A stretch of 64,000 bases of DNA from Chloroflexota bacterium (GCA_011523545.1 WTGN01000045.1:1-64000); one strand, 5' to 3'. Shown: positions 52,887 to 62,202, counted from the first letter of the stretch. A program made the numbers and translations. The notes: a model not told the origin generated them from the letters alone.

Positions 52887-53711
52887 CTAGCATTTGGCGA
52901 GGAAGTCGCGCAGGGCGTTTTGAAATAACGCGGGCTGCTCCATATTCGGCAGGTGGCCGGCATTCGGTATCACAAGCTTGGTGGCGTTCGGGATGCTTGC
53001 GGCCATATAATCAGCGGCCAGGCGCAGGTAGGGCAGGTCGTTCTCGCCAATCACGATCAGCGCCGGCATCAATAGCTCGCCCATGCGCTCAGCGGCTGGC
53101 ACCGATGCCCCCTTGCGGACATGTCTGCCGATGCCCTTGAGCTCGTGTTCAGTGACGAGACGCGCCATTTCGAATGCCCGCTGGCGGGCGCGGGCATCAA
53201 CATCCTGCGCCGAACGGCCGACGCCATCAAACCAGATCCGCATATCCAACTCGGCGACCCGCTGGACATCGGCGGCTTTGAACGCTGCTTCAGATTGAGC
53301 GAAGAGTTCATCGGGCCAGTCCGCTTCAAGCTCCAGCCCGGCGGGGTCGCTGCCCACAAGTATCAGCGCGGCGACCCGCTCGGGATGGCTTAGGGCAAAG
53401 TCGATAGCCAGCCCGCCGCCCATCGAACATCCTATCAGAATCATGGGGTCGGTGATGCCCAGCGAATTGAGCAGGGCTTCACAATCATCTTGCAAATTAA
53501 ACTCGCCTTCGACTGGTAGGCTGCGGCCGTAGCCGCGCATATCGAAGCGCAAGACCCGGTGACTTCTTTGGAAGACATTGAATTCGCCGTCCCACATGCG
53601 GCTGTCGGCGATGCCGGCATGAATCATCACTAAGGGCGCGCCGCCCCCGGCGAGCTCGTAATAGAGGCGGGCGCCTTTGACCTGGGCGTAGCCGGCTTTG
53701 ACTTTTGGCAC
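52887..53711 (-). CDS. Alpha/beta-fold hydrolase
   Basis: About 274 residues. The oxyanion segment is VMIHAGIADSRMWDGEFNVF, the nucleophile elbow GCSMGGGLAIDFAL, the acid Asp in VIGENDLPYLRL and the His in NAGHLPNMEQPALF. The family covers 3-oxoadipate enol-lactonases, haloperoxidases and other esterases; the substrate is unknown. The start is a GTG at 53711, seven bases after GAAGGAG; the longer open frame upstream lacks a signal. It lies downstream of the tandem GNAT gene on the same strand, with a gap of about 75 bases. Confidence 0.9.
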   Translation of the reverse strand: MPKVKAGYAQVKGARLYYELAGGGAPLVMIHAGIADSRMWDGEFNVFQRSHRVLRFDMRGYGRSLPVEGEFNLQDDCEALLNSLGITDPMILIGCSMGGGLAIDFALSHPERVAALILVGSDPAGLELEADWPDELFAQSEAAFKAADVQRVAELDMRIWFDGVGRSAQDVDARARQRAFEMARLVTEHELKGIGRHVRKGASVPAAERMGELLMPALIVIGENDLPYLRLAADYMAASIPNATKLVIPNAGHLPNMEQPALFQNALRDFLAKC

Positions 53712-53787
53712 GCTGTTCTCCTTCAGCTTATGTTGGCATTCACCGGCGAATGGCCGCAACCGGCGCAAGGATTAACCCGGCCTTGCC

Positions 53788-54795
53788 TCACTCCAGCGCC
53801 ACCTTCGCCAGCTCGACGCCGTCGCGCAGCAGCTTCTCGTAAATTGCATAGCGCCGATACACGCGCATGCCCACGCGCTCGTATAACGCCACCGCGTTGG
53901 TCAGGCTTTCGCCGTCAACATCCAGGTTGACCCGCTTGATGCCCCGATCCCAAAACATCGCCAGACTGTGCTTCAGCATCGCCGTCGCCAGGCCGCGCCG
54001 CCGGTAGCGCTGCCGCACGCCCACGGTATCAATATAGCCGGCCGCTGGATTGCGCGCGTCTTGGGTCAGCCCTAACAGGCAGCCGACTACTTCCCCTGTG
54101 TCTTCCGCAACCGGAAATATGACAAGATCCGGATCAAAGTGCGGGTCGTTGTCCAGCCAGTGGCGCATCAGTTCCAGATCCTTCTCGAAGGGCTCATCAA
54201 CAAAACCGAAGTGGTCGGAAAAAGACGCCCGCATGACATCGACGAGCAGGGGTAGGTCGGCGTCATGGCGATAGAGACGCGTGCTTATGCCGTCCGGAAA
54301 CGGCGGGGCAATTGGCTTTTCCGTCATTTCGATGCCCATGTCGAAGTAAGAACGGCTATTTGTGAAGCCGGCCCGTTCCAGCGCGTTTTCGGCGAAGGCA
54401 TAACCTTCGTGGACGCCGCAGCGCAGGCTGACGCGCGCCTCAGGCGGGCAGCGATCGATCGCCGCGCCGCACTTCCCGTCCACCCAGGTGAAGAGCTGAG
54501 TCTCCAGCCCGCTGTCGTGGTATTGCGGGTGCAGGCCCCAGCCGAAGCCGGGACGCACAGGCGTCTGCGATGTCGCCCAGAATGTCCCGTAACCCGCGAG
54601 CCGCCCGCTGGAATCGAAAATGCCCAGGCTGGAAGTGGCGAGATCGAAACCCGGCTCTTGCCATTCCAGGGCGACGGCGCTCGTTTGAATGCGATCATCA
54701 AGGCCGAGAAAGGCGTAAATCGCGTTGCTGGTTTCGGCATAGCGCGAAGCGTCTGCCATGGATAGCGGTCGTGTTTCAAAATCTGCCGAGGTCAT
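53788..54795 (-). CDS. Tandem GNAT-domain acetyltransferase
   Basis: 335 residues made of two GNAT folds, as in mycothiol-synthase-like and Eis-like proteins. The C-terminal domain (about 170-335) is the active-looking one, with TVGVRQRYRRRGLATAMLKH for acetyl-CoA and NAVALYERVGMRVYRRYAIY. The N-terminal domain keeps the fold (GRLAGYGTFWATS, FGWGLHPQYHDSGLETQLF) but has no clear R/QxxGxG/A loop. The acceptor substrate is unknown. The ATG at 54795 begins MTSADFETRPLS. Confidence 0.85.
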   Translation of the reverse strand: MTSADFETRPLSMADASRYAETSNAIYAFLGLDDRIQTSAVALEWQEPGFDLATSSLGIFDSSGRLAGYGTFWATSQTPVRPGFGWGLHPQYHDSGLETQLFTWVDGKCGAAIDRCPPEARVSLRCGVHEGYAFAENALERAGFTNSRSYFDMGIEMTEKPIAPPFPDGISTRLYRHDADLPLLVDVMRASFSDHFGFVDEPFEKDLELMRHWLDNDPHFDPDLVIFPVAEDTGEVVGCLLGLTQDARNPAAGYIDTVGVRQRYRRRGLATAMLKHSLAMFWDRGIKRVNLDVDGESLTNAVALYERVGMRVYRRYAIYEKLLRDGVELAKVALE

Positions 54796-54903
54796 TGTAG
54801 GCTATTCCTTGTGTTCCTGCGCGCCCGCCGAAGCCGCTATTGCGCCGGGTCAGGCTGAGCGCGAAAATATCCAGGCGGGCATTATAGGGAGAAAAAGTGT
54901 TGC

Positions 54904-54932
54904 TTAACAGCCTTTCCCTTTTGCTGTATGAT
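54904..54932 (+). promoter_or_regulatory. Promoter of the membrane-anchored secreted protein gene
   Basis: TTAACA (54904-54909), 17-base spacer, TATGAT (54927-54932). Both hexamers match consensus in five of six positions. The predicted leader to the ATG at 54969 is about 30 bases. Confidence 0.65.
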
Positions 54933-54968
54933 GGCGGCGTTTGGCTGGCCGCGCGGAGATTATTTTAA

Positions 54969-56084
54969 ATGGGCAAGACGACGAAAACCTTCACCTATAT
55001 CATTGGGATAGTCATGACCGTTGCCATGGTGGGCAGCTTGATCCTCCCGATGCTTTCGAGCCAGGTGGGGACTGGGGACAGCTATCTTGAGACGCCGCAG
55101 CCGACGCCCTTTCCCGAGCCGACCCTGCCGCCGCCGCCCGATATCGCCACCATTGATTTTGACAGCCGCTACCTGCATCGCTCCGGCTTGTTTACGGTTG
55201 GCGTGCCCCAGGGATGGAGCCCGGCTACCGACAGCAGCACCGCCGACGAACTGCGCGCTGGCTTGAACAATAACGACGCGCTCAGCGTCCTGGAAGTTCG
55301 CATTAGCAAGAACCACGCCGGGCTGGATGACGTGGAGGCGCTTAGCGCGTACCTCGACAATACCTGGCTGGGGCAGACCTGGAGCGGTTACACCGGCTGG
55401 GATGAAACCGGCCGCAAGACCGTGGGCGACAGCGTGCAGATCGATTTCAATCTCCGGCGCGGGCGCTCCCATCTCATCGCGCGTCAAGAGTCCTGGATCA
55501 TGAACGGCGACATTTACAGCGCGCGCGCCATCACCGCTGAAAACGCGGCGCAGGAACTCAAATATCTGCTGCGCGGTGTGGCCGAGAGCGTCGAGCGCCT
55601 GCCCATTTACGCCGACGCGCCTTTTGATCAGGATGCCTATTTCGACCCGCTGGACCGGCACATGACGCGCTTTCCTTCCCATTGGGAAGTGACTGACGCG
55701 GCCGCGGGCTTGCCGGCGACTATCGTCGGCGATACGGCCGTCCTCGTCCTCAGCACGCTGGATGTGGCGCTGGCGAATGAAGAAGAAGCGATGGACTGGA
55801 TCGAGAATTGGCGCCCCGGCGTCAAGGCGCATCAGGTGGAAGCGGTGGAAGTCGCCGGCGCTCCCGGCTTCAGAGTTTCGTATCGGCTCAGAACCTTGGA
55901 TGGCGCTGTGGCCAGCGGCCTGGCCGTCTTGCTGCATGGTACGGACAATCGCCTGCACGTCGCCAATGTCCGCATGCCGGATCTGGATGAAGACCTGCTG
56001 GCTGCTGATGCGGTGGAGTATGCCTGGTTGAGCGCGGTGACGAGTTTCCGCCTTGTGCCCGATCTCGAGGCGAGCGTCCAATAA
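54969..56084 (+). CDS. Membrane-anchored extracytoplasmic protein
   Basis: 371 residues, family not recognised. An N-terminal anchor or signal (TYIIGIVMTVAMVGSLILPM) is followed by a proline-rich linker (PQPTPFPEPTLPPPPDIA). Two similar beta-rich halves follow (about 65-200 and 210-365), each starting with a YFD/RFPSHWEV or LFTVGVPQGWSP strand and containing an acidic helix before a final strand. This resembles tandem PsbP/Mog1-like domains, but the evidence is only pattern-level. A good promoter lies directly upstream. Location outside the membrane is likely. Confidence 0.7.
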   Translation: MGKTTKTFTYIIGIVMTVAMVGSLILPMLSSQVGTGDSYLETPQPTPFPEPTLPPPPDIATIDFDSRYLHRSGLFTVGVPQGWSPATDSSTADELRAGLNNNDALSVLEVRISKNHAGLDDVEALSAYLDNTWLGQTWSGYTGWDETGRKTVGDSVQIDFNLRRGRSHLIARQESWIMNGDIYSARAITAENAAQELKYLLRGVAESVERLPIYADAPFDQDAYFDPLDRHMTRFPSHWEVTDAAAGLPATIVGDTAVLVLSTLDVALANEEEAMDWIENWRPGVKAHQVEAVEVAGAPGFRVSYRLRTLDGAVASGLAVLLHGTDNRLHVANVRMPDLDEDLLAADAVEYAWLSAVTSFRLVPDLEASVQ

Positions 56085-56153
56085 GACAGACATTGCCGGG
56101 CATTTGCCGCGGGCGCTGCAACGACGGGCCGGTGAATCCGCTGGGCGTGAAGG

Positions 56154-56921
56154 ATGCGGCTGCAAGAGATCATTCCCAATTTGTGGATAATTGATGCGAC
56201 TTCTGCGCATGTGCAGACGCGCGCCGCGCTCGTGATGGGCGAGCAGCGAGCGGTCGTCTGGGACAGCTTGACGCGCCCTGAAGACATTGCGCCGCTGGTC
56301 GAATTGATTGGCGACAAGCCATATTTCCTGGTCTATAGCCACGCTGATTGGGATCACATCTGGGGCAGCGCCGGTTTGCCCGACGGCAGGCTGGGCGTCA
56401 TTGGCCACAGCGACTGCCTGCGCAGATTTAGCGATGATGTACCGCGCACTTTGCAGCGGATGCAGCAGGCGGACTTGGGCGAGTGGTTGAGCGTCCGCCT
56501 GGTAGCGCCGAATATCACCTTTCCTTGGCGCCTGTCTCTTGATCTGGGCGGCGTCACGCTGGACTTGCATCATCTGCCCGGGCATACGGCCGACTGCATC
56601 ATCGGCTGGATACCGGAATGGGGTGTTTTGCTCGGCGGCGACGCGATTGAGACGCCGCTGCCCGTCGTCAACAATGCCCGGCTATTGGGGGGCTGGCTGG
56701 CGGCGCTGGAGTCCTTGCAGGGGCTAGACCGCCTGACTCGCGCGATTCCATCACACGGCAGCCTGGCCGGGCGCGAAAGCCTCGATGGCACGGTGGCCTA
56801 TCTGCGGGCCCTGGCCGGCGACCAGCAGTTCAACCTGCCGGACAAGTTGGACGACTTCTATCGGGAAACGCACCAGAAGAATCTGATTGTCGTCGATGGC
56901 GGGCTCGTCTTGCATGAGTGA
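56154..56921 (+). CDS. MBL-fold metallo-hydrolase
   Basis: 255 residues with the metallo-beta-lactamase fold. Metal ligands are in YSHADWDHIWG (the HxHxDH motif appears as H-A-D-W-D-H), LPGHTADCIIGWIP, LGGDAIETPLP and IPSHGSLAGRES. The substrate is unknown. The last eight bases overlap the mug gene, which in turn is followed two bases later by dut, so the three genes are one translationally coupled unit. The first ligand of the HxHxDH motif is present, but the second position is Asp rather than His. Confidence 0.88.
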   Translation: MRLQEIIPNLWIIDATSAHVQTRAALVMGEQRAVVWDSLTRPEDIAPLVELIGDKPYFLVYSHADWDHIWGSAGLPDGRLGVIGHSDCLRRFSDDVPRTLQRMQQADLGEWLSVRLVAPNITFPWRLSLDLGGVTLDLHHLPGHTADCIIGWIPEWGVLLGGDAIETPLPVVNNARLLGGWLAALESLQGLDRLTRAIPSHGSLAGRESLDGTVAYLRALAGDQQFNLPDKLDDFYRETHQKNLIVVDGGLVLHE

Positions 56922-57432
56922 CGTCCTGCCCGATCTGCTCGATCAAGGTCTTGTCCTGGTCTTTTGCGGCACCGCGGCGAGCGAGATCTCGGCGCGCCTC
57001 GGCGCCTATTATGCCAATCCAACAAACGCGTTCTGGCGCACCCTGCATACCGTTGGCATGACCAAGCGCTTACTGCGCCCGGACGAATTTCGCGACCTGC
57101 TCGCCCTTGGCATCGGCCTGACTGATTTGGCCAAATTCGCCTCTGGCGCCGATCGTGGGCTGAAGCGCTGCGACTTCAACCGAGCGCGCCTGCGGGAGAG
57201 CCTGCGCCGCTTCCAGCCGGAGATCGTCGCCTTCACCAGCAAAACCGCCTGGCGCGCCTGGCGCGGATTGTCAGCGCGCGACGCCGTCAGCTACGGATGG
57301 CAGGCGGGCGCGCTCGGGTCGACGCGCTTTTATGTGCTGCCTTCGCCTTCAGGGGCGGCGCGCGGCGCGTGGGATTTGCAGCCCTGGCAGACGCTGGCCG
57401 ATGCTTACCAATGCCGGATGAGCGTCGCTTGA
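56914..57432 (+). CDS. mug: Mismatch-specific uracil/thymine DNA glycosylase (MUG family)
   Basis: 172 residues. MUG removes U or T mispaired with G. The strand LVLVFCGTAASEISARLGAY and the YANPTNAFWRTLHTVG segment place the uracil pocket; the late VLPSPSGAARGAW loop corresponds to the NPSG/SPS helix-insertion loop. The catalytic Asn position of MUG (GINPG) is replaced by GTAAS, as in many bacterial DUG-like members. The start ATG at 56914 overlaps the upstream hydrolase gene. It is directly followed by dUTPase, a functional pairing against uracil in DNA. Confidence 0.85.
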   Translation: MSDVLPDLLDQGLVLVFCGTAASEISARLGAYYANPTNAFWRTLHTVGMTKRLLRPDEFRDLLALGIGLTDLAKFASGADRGLKRCDFNRARLRESLRRFQPEIVAFTSKTAWRAWRGLSARDAVSYGWQAGALGSTRFYVLPSPSGAARGAWDLQPWQTLADAYQCRMSVA

Positions 57433-57434
57433 GC

Positions 57435-57866
57435 ATGCGCGTTTATCGCAACAAGAAGCTGCGCGCCTTGGGTATCGAGTTTGCCGCCCCGCGCGCGGGC
57501 GACGCCGGTTATGACCTCTTCGCCGTAGAAGGATGCCGCATCGAGCCGGGCCAGCGCGCCTTGCTGGAAACGGGCTTGCATATGGAGATTCCGGCCGGCT
57601 TTGTCGGTTTGGTAAAGGACCGCTCAAGCATGGCGGCGGCGGGACTGCACACGCTGGCCGGCGTCATTGACAGCGCCTACCGAGGCGAGCTGAAGATCCT
57701 GCTGGTCAATCTGACGGACGACACTGTTCACTTCAGCGCCGGGCAAAAGATCGCGCAGTTGCTCATCCTGCCCGTTACCAGCCCGGCCGTCGAATATGTG
57801 GACTCGCTTGACGATCTAAGCAGCACGGAGCGCGGCGCGGGCGGCTTCGGCTCGACGGGCGAATGA
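57435..57866 (+). CDS. dut: dUTP diphosphatase
   Basis: 143 residues, trimeric dUTPase. All five motifs are present: AGDAGYDLFA, VKDRSSMAAAG, GVIDSAYRGELKILLVN, GQKIAQLLILP and ERGAGGFGSTG. It hydrolyses dUTP to dUMP, keeping uracil out of DNA and providing the precursor of dTMP. The ATG at 57435 lies two bases after the mug stop; a TTG six bases upstream is possible. It converges on an SDR gene with a 30-base gap. Confidence 0.96.
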   Translation: MRVYRNKKLRALGIEFAAPRAGDAGYDLFAVEGCRIEPGQRALLETGLHMEIPAGFVGLVKDRSSMAAAGLHTLAGVIDSAYRGELKILLVNLTDDTVHFSAGQKIAQLLILPVTSPAVEYVDSLDDLSSTERGAGGFGSTGE

Positions 57867-57896
57867 CGTCAGGATCGATCTCCCGCGCCATCGGCC

Positions 57897-58589
57897 TTAG
57901 CGCTGCATTGCGCTGTCGCTATCGACGACGATCACCTGGCCCGATATGGACTTGGCGGCATCGGAGCATAGGTAGAGGGCCGCGCCAGCGATACTTGATT
58001 CCGCTCCTTCAGTCGACCCGGCGGCAATGCAGTTGACTCTGATGTGATGCGGCGCCAACTCGCGGGCTGCTTGTCTGGTCATGCCGATGATCGCCGCTTT
58101 GCTGGCGATATAGCCGATGCCTTGGGGCAGGGATGCCCTGCAAGCCTCGACCGCTGACAGGTTAATCATGCTTCCGCCGCCTTCATCGGCCATGACCCGC
58201 CCGACCAACTGAGTGCAGAAAAACGCGCCGGTGATATTCACCTCGATCTGGCGGCGCCAATTCCATTCGTCGACCGTCAGCATCGGTTCGGGGTGAAAGA
58301 TGCCGGCCGCGTTGACGAGGATGTCCAGCCCGCCGAAAGCATCACGCGCGCGCTCGATCATGTTGGCCGTCTGGAATCGATTGGATATATCGGCGCCCAA
58401 CGGGACCGCGCAGCCACCGTCCGCCCGAATGGCTTCAGCGACCGCGTCGGCGCGCTCGATATTGAGATCGTTAACCGCAAGCGATGCGCCATTGGCGGCG
58501 AGGGCCAGCGCAATCGCCCGCCCGCTGCCGGCCCCGGCGCCAGTAACCAGCGCCGCCCGCCCGCTTAAGTCAGCCTGCAAGTTGGACAC
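57897..58589 (-). CDS. Short-chain dehydrogenase/reductase with a shortened lid
   Basis: 230 residues of the classical SDR family. Cofactor motif TGAGAGSGRAIALALA, NAG motif NILVNAAG-like ILVNAAGIF, catalytic Tyr-Lys in YIASKAAIIGMTRQ, and a Ser in MINLSAVEACRASL. After NCIAAGSTEG the usual substrate-lid segment of 20-30 residues is largely missing, and the protein runs straight to AGAALYLCSDAAKSISGQ, which explains the short length. The substrate is unknown. The start is a GTG at 58589. It follows ssb by 36 bases on the same strand. Confidence 0.87.
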   Translation of the reverse strand: MSNLQADLSGRAALVTGAGAGSGRAIALALAANGASLAVNDLNIERADAVAEAIRADGGCAVPLGADISNRFQTANMIERARDAFGGLDILVNAAGIFHPEPMLTVDEWNWRRQIEVNITGAFFCTQLVGRVMADEGGGSMINLSAVEACRASLPQGIGYIASKAAIIGMTRQAARELAPHHIRVNCIAAGSTEGAESSIAGAALYLCSDAAKSISGQVIVVDSDSAMQR

Positions 58590-58625
58590 GGCAAAAGGAC
58601 TAGCGCAACCGCGAAAAGCGCCCGC

Positions 58626-59093
58626 CTAAAAGGGAATGTCATCGACCGATGTCGGCGCGTCCGGATAATTCGAAGCGCGGTCATCGCGACGTTGGCTCTG
58701 CTGACCGCCACCGCGTTGCGCGCCGCCTCCGCTCCAGCCGCCGCCTTGGTCGCCGCTGTCGCCCCGGCCGCCCAGGAAGCGCACATCACGGGCCGTCAGA
58801 TCAAGCGACGCCGCCGCTTCTCCATTGTTATTGACATATCCGCGCGCCTGGACATTGCCGACCACCATGACCTGCCGGCCGCGCGACAAGTATTGATTGC
58901 AGGTTTCACCGAGCCCGCCCCAGGCGGCCACACGATACCAGGTCGTCCGTTCACGCTGTTCATTGGTATTGCGGTCCCGCCAGCGTTCGCTCACCGCGAC
59001 GCTGAAGTTACATACCGCTTGCCCACTCTGTAAGTAACGCAGGTCAGGATCGCCGCCCAGATTGCCGACAATAATCGTTTGATGCCAAGACAT
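58626..59093 (-). CDS. ssb: Single-stranded DNA-binding protein
   Basis: 155 residues. The OB-fold starts MSWHQTIIVGNLGGDPDLRY and has VCNFSVAVSERWRDRNT, ERTTWYRVAAWGGLGETCNQ and GRQVMVVGNVQARGYV. A Gly/Gln-rich linker leads to the acidic tip SVDDIPF, which recruits repair and replication partners. AGGAG precedes the ATG at 59093. It lies 23 bases downstream of gatB, an unusual neighbour; rpsF and rpsR are absent. Confidence 0.96.
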   Translation of the reverse strand: MSWHQTIIVGNLGGDPDLRYLQSGQAVCNFSVAVSERWRDRNTNEQRERTTWYRVAAWGGLGETCNQYLSRGRQVMVVGNVQARGYVNNNGEAAASLDLTARDVRFLGGRGDSGDQGGGWSGGGAQRGGGQQSQRRDDRASNYPDAPTSVDDIPF

Positions 59094-59116
59094 AATGGTC
59101 CGCTCCTGATAAACAT

Positions 59117-60577
59117 TTAGCCCGGTTTCATGCGCTCAAGCTTTTCCAAGAGTACGCTGCGCAGGACCGCCGGGTCGCCCTTGCCGCGCATCCCGCCCAT
59201 GATCTTGCCGAAGAGCGCGTTCAGCACTTTGTCGTTGCCGGCGAGATAGCGCTGCGCCATGTCGTCGTTGTCAGCGAGCGCCTTGTCCACCGCCGCCGCG
59301 ATGACTGCCGGGTCGGAGACTTGCGCCAGCCCCTGCTCGTCCACGATAGCGCGGGCGCTGGCCCCGGTCGACCACATCGCCGGCAGCACTTTCTTGCGCG
59401 CCGTGTTCTGATTGATGGTACCTTGCTGCACCAGGCTCAACAAGCCGGCAAAAGCCTCGGCGCCGATGGGAATGCCGTCGATGGCTTCGCGTTCGATTTC
59501 CTTCGCATTCATCAAGCGAAAGAGATCGGTGATCAACCAGTTGGCCGCTAATTTGGGATCGACGCCGGCGTCTACTATCGCCCTAAAATACTCGGCGACA
59601 GCGCGTTCCGCTGTCAGTACGCCGGCATCATAATTGCTCAATCCCAGATCGCCGACAAATTGCTTTTGCAGCTCGTCCGGCAGCGCCGGCAATCCCGCCG
59701 CGATTTCCGCCACCATTTCGCGGCTGACCTCAACTGCGGGCAGGTCCGGCTCCGGGAAGTAGCGATATTCGTCGGCGCGTTCCTTGTAGCGCTGGATGGT
59801 GATCCGTTGCCCGGCCTCGTCCCAGCCGAGCGTGGCCGGCTTCACCGAATCGCCCTCGCGATAGAGTTTGATCTGCCGCTTCACTTCATAGTCGATTGCT
59901 CTTGACATGTTGCGGATGCTGTTAAGATTCTTGATTTCAGTGCGTTCGCGCAACTCGGTATCGCGCTCATGCATCACGCTGACGTTCGCCTCAAAACGGA
60001 GCACGCCCTTGGACATGTCGCCGCTATTGACGCCGAGATAGCGCAGAATCGAGCGCAATTTGCGCGCGTAGGCTTCGGCTTCCGCGGCGCTGCCGATATC
60101 GGGTTCGGAGACGATTTCCAGCAAAGGCACGCCGGCGCGATTGTAATCGACCAGGCTGCCGCCCGCGATATGTGAAAGTTTGCCGGTGTCCTCTTCCATG
60201 TGGGCGCGGCGCACGCGGATGCGCTTGCTGGCGCCGTCTTCGAGCTCAATGTTGATGTAGCCATTGATGGCCAGCGGCCGGTCGAACTGGCTGATTTGAT
60301 AGCCCTTGGGCAGGTCGGGGTAGAAGTAATTTTTGCGCGCGAACTGGTTGACCGGCGGGATCTCGCAATTGAGCGCCAAGCCAACCATGATGCCATATTC
60401 CATCGCCCGCATGTTGATGACCGGCAGCGTCCCGGGCATGCCCAGCGACAGTGCGTCGACGGCGGAGTTGGGCTTGGCTTCGACGCTGTCGACGACCGGG
60501 CAACTGCTGAACATTTTGCTCTCGGTTTCCATCTCGGCGTGGACTTCCAGGCCGATCACCGTTTTCCACTCGCTCAT
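59117..60577 (-). CDS. gatB: Asp/Glu-tRNA(Asn/Gln) amidotransferase subunit B
   Basis: About 486 residues. GatB activates and amidates mischarged Glu-tRNA(Gln) or Asp-tRNA(Asn) with ammonia from GatA. Family features: TVIGLEVHAEMETESKMFSS, NYFYPDLPKGYQISQFDRPL, the LEEDTGKLSHIAGGSLVDYN-like MEEDTGKLSH, NRAGVPLLEIVSEPDI, and the C-terminal YqeY-like domain with LFGKIMGGMRGKGDP. The first metal-site Cys motif is not as in the common form. The start MSEWK at 60577 fits homologues; ATG at 60589 is possible and neither has a strong ribosome site. gatA and gatC are not in the window. Confidence 0.95.
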   Translation of the reverse strand: MSEWKTVIGLEVHAEMETESKMFSSCPVVDSVEAKPNSAVDALSLGMPGTLPVINMRAMEYGIMVGLALNCEIPPVNQFARKNYFYPDLPKGYQISQFDRPLAINGYINIELEDGASKRIRVRRAHMEEDTGKLSHIAGGSLVDYNRAGVPLLEIVSEPDIGSAAEAEAYARKLRSILRYLGVNSGDMSKGVLRFEANVSVMHERDTELRERTEIKNLNSIRNMSRAIDYEVKRQIKLYREGDSVKPATLGWDEAGQRITIQRYKERADEYRYFPEPDLPAVEVSREMVAEIAAGLPALPDELQKQFVGDLGLSNYDAGVLTAERAVAEYFRAIVDAGVDPKLAANWLITDLFRLMNAKEIEREAIDGIPIGAEAFAGLLSLVQQGTINQNTARKKVLPAMWSTGASARAIVDEQGLAQVSDPAVIAAAVDKALADNDDMAQRYLAGNDKVLNALFGKIMGGMRGKGDPAVLRSVLLEKLERMKPG

Positions 60578-60753
60578 CGAAGCGTCCATGGCCCGCGCTC
60601 GGTACAGTGGACTAATCTGACACAAAAGCGCAGTTTTGAAAAGGTGCGTAAATCTGATTCTGGCAATTGCCCGCCGCCACTTCTGGCGCTGACGGCAGCC
60701 TGGATGCCGGCGGTCAAGAGAAACCCCGGCGCGGGAGCCGGGCTGTGGCGCGA

Positions 60754-61950
60754 TCAGGCGGCGAACTCGCCTGCTCTGGCTCGTTCGGTGAAGCCATGCG
60801 CCGCCAGGAAGCGCTCCAGCCGCGCGAGCGCCTCGCGAATGTTCGCTTCGCTGGTGGCGTAGCTGGCGCGGACGAACCCGCGGCCGCTTTCGCCAAAGGC
60901 GCTGCCCGGGATCAGGGCGAGCCGCTCGCTCCGCAGCAGCTCTTCGCAGAAGGTCTCGTCGTCCATGCCCGTTGCGGCGATGCTGGGGAAGGCGTAGAAA
61001 GCGCCGCGCGGTTCAAAGCAGGTGAGGCCGAGCCGATTGAAGCCGTCGACGATAAGCCGGCGCCGCCGATCGTATTCCTGACGCATCGCTTCGACATCGC
61101 TTTCCCCATGCAGGATCGCCTGCAGCGCAGCCACCTGGCCGGTGGTCGGCGCCGACATGATCAGGTACTGGTGTATCTTGTACATCGCTTCGGTGAAGGG
61201 CGCTGGCGCGCTGACATAGCCGATGCGCCAACCGGTCATGGCGTAGGATTTGCTCATGCCGCTCAGCACGATGGTGCGCTCATACATATTGGGCAACGAT
61301 GCGAAATTGATATGCTCAATGCCGTAGACGAGCCGTTCATAGATCTCATCGGAAATGACAACCAGGTCGTGCTTCTCAGCGATATCAGCGACCTGCAGCA
61401 AGTGTTCGCGCGTCAGCGCCGCGCCGGTCGGGTTGCTGGGATAACTGATCAGGATCGCTTTGCTGCGCGGCGTGATTCTCGCTTCGAGCGCGGGCCCGGT
61501 GATCTGGAAGTCGTCTGCGGCCGATGTCGGCGCCATGACCGGCACGCCGCCGGCCGTCTCAACAAGCGCCGGATTGGCGACGAAACAAGGCTCGACAACC
61601 AGCACCTCGTCGCCGGGGTCCAGCAGGACCTTGAGCGCAAGATACAGCGCTTCGCTGACGCCGACCGTAACCAGCACCTCGGCGTCGGGCGAATACCGCA
61701 AGCCGTAGCGCCGCTCAATCTGAGCCGCGATCGCCGCCCGCAATTCGTAATTGCCCGCGTTTGAGGTATAACCAGTGAGCCCCTGGCGCAGACTTTCAAC
61801 GCCCGCTTCAACAATATGCGCCGGTGTCACAAAGTCCGGCTCGCCGATGCCGAGCGTGACCACATCGTCCATGGTGGCGGCGATATCAAAGTAGCGGCGG
61901 ATGCCCGACGGGCGCAACTTTTGCGCGCTTCTGGAAAGGTAGCGACTCAT
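60754..61950 (-). CDS. Class I/II pyridoxal-phosphate aminotransferase
   Basis: 399 residues of fold-type I, aspartate/aromatic aminotransferase-like. Signatures: VTLGIGEPDFVTPAHIVEA, GYTSNAGNYELRAAIAAQIE, VTVGVSEALYLALKVLLDPG, ILISYPSNPTGAALTREHL, VISDEIYERLVYG and the PLP lysine in LSGMSKSYAMTGWRIGYVSA, with a carboxylate-binding Arg near GFVRASYATSEANIREAL. The donor amino acid cannot be told. AAGGAG lies nine bases before the ATG at 61950. It is the upstream neighbour of gatB on the same strand, separated by about 176 bases. Confidence 0.94.
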   Translation of the reverse strand: MSRYLSRSAQKLRPSGIRRYFDIAATMDDVVTLGIGEPDFVTPAHIVEAGVESLRQGLTGYTSNAGNYELRAAIAAQIERRYGLRYSPDAEVLVTVGVSEALYLALKVLLDPGDEVLVVEPCFVANPALVETAGGVPVMAPTSAADDFQITGPALEARITPRSKAILISYPSNPTGAALTREHLLQVADIAEKHDLVVISDEIYERLVYGIEHINFASLPNMYERTIVLSGMSKSYAMTGWRIGYVSAPAPFTEAMYKIHQYLIMSAPTTGQVAALQAILHGESDVEAMRQEYDRRRRLIVDGFNRLGLTCFEPRGAFYAFPSIAATGMDDETFCEELLRSERLALIPGSAFGESGRGFVRASYATSEANIREALARLERFLAAHGFTERARAGEFAA

Positions 61951-62202
61951 TAATGCTGTCTCCTTGAGAACGGTAGCCCCATTCTTTGTATCACAATATC
62001 GCGCGAGGAGCATCACACAGCTTTGTTCAATTGCGACGGCCGAATTTCTACAGAGTGTATGAGGTATTCGACTTTAATCGCTTGCTTCAGCACTGAATTC
62101 GCCCATTTTGTAGGATGAGCCGGGGCGGCGCCGGCAGCGAGATTGAAATCATGTCATAAGATTTATTAATAGGCAGTCAATTCAGCAAGGAGGCGCTTGA
62201 TC
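61951..62202. other. Divergent gap between the aminotransferase and DUF5996 genes
   Basis: The 252 bases are AT-richer than the genes and must hold both promoters. No clear hexamer pair, repeat or RNA gene was recognised apart from the two Shine-Dalgarno sites. Confidence 0.4.

Noticed and set aside
54960..56585. A 541-codon minus-strand open frame across two plus-strand genes
   Set aside because: It runs antisense to a signal-bearing protein gene and an MBL-fold gene; no family motif is present.
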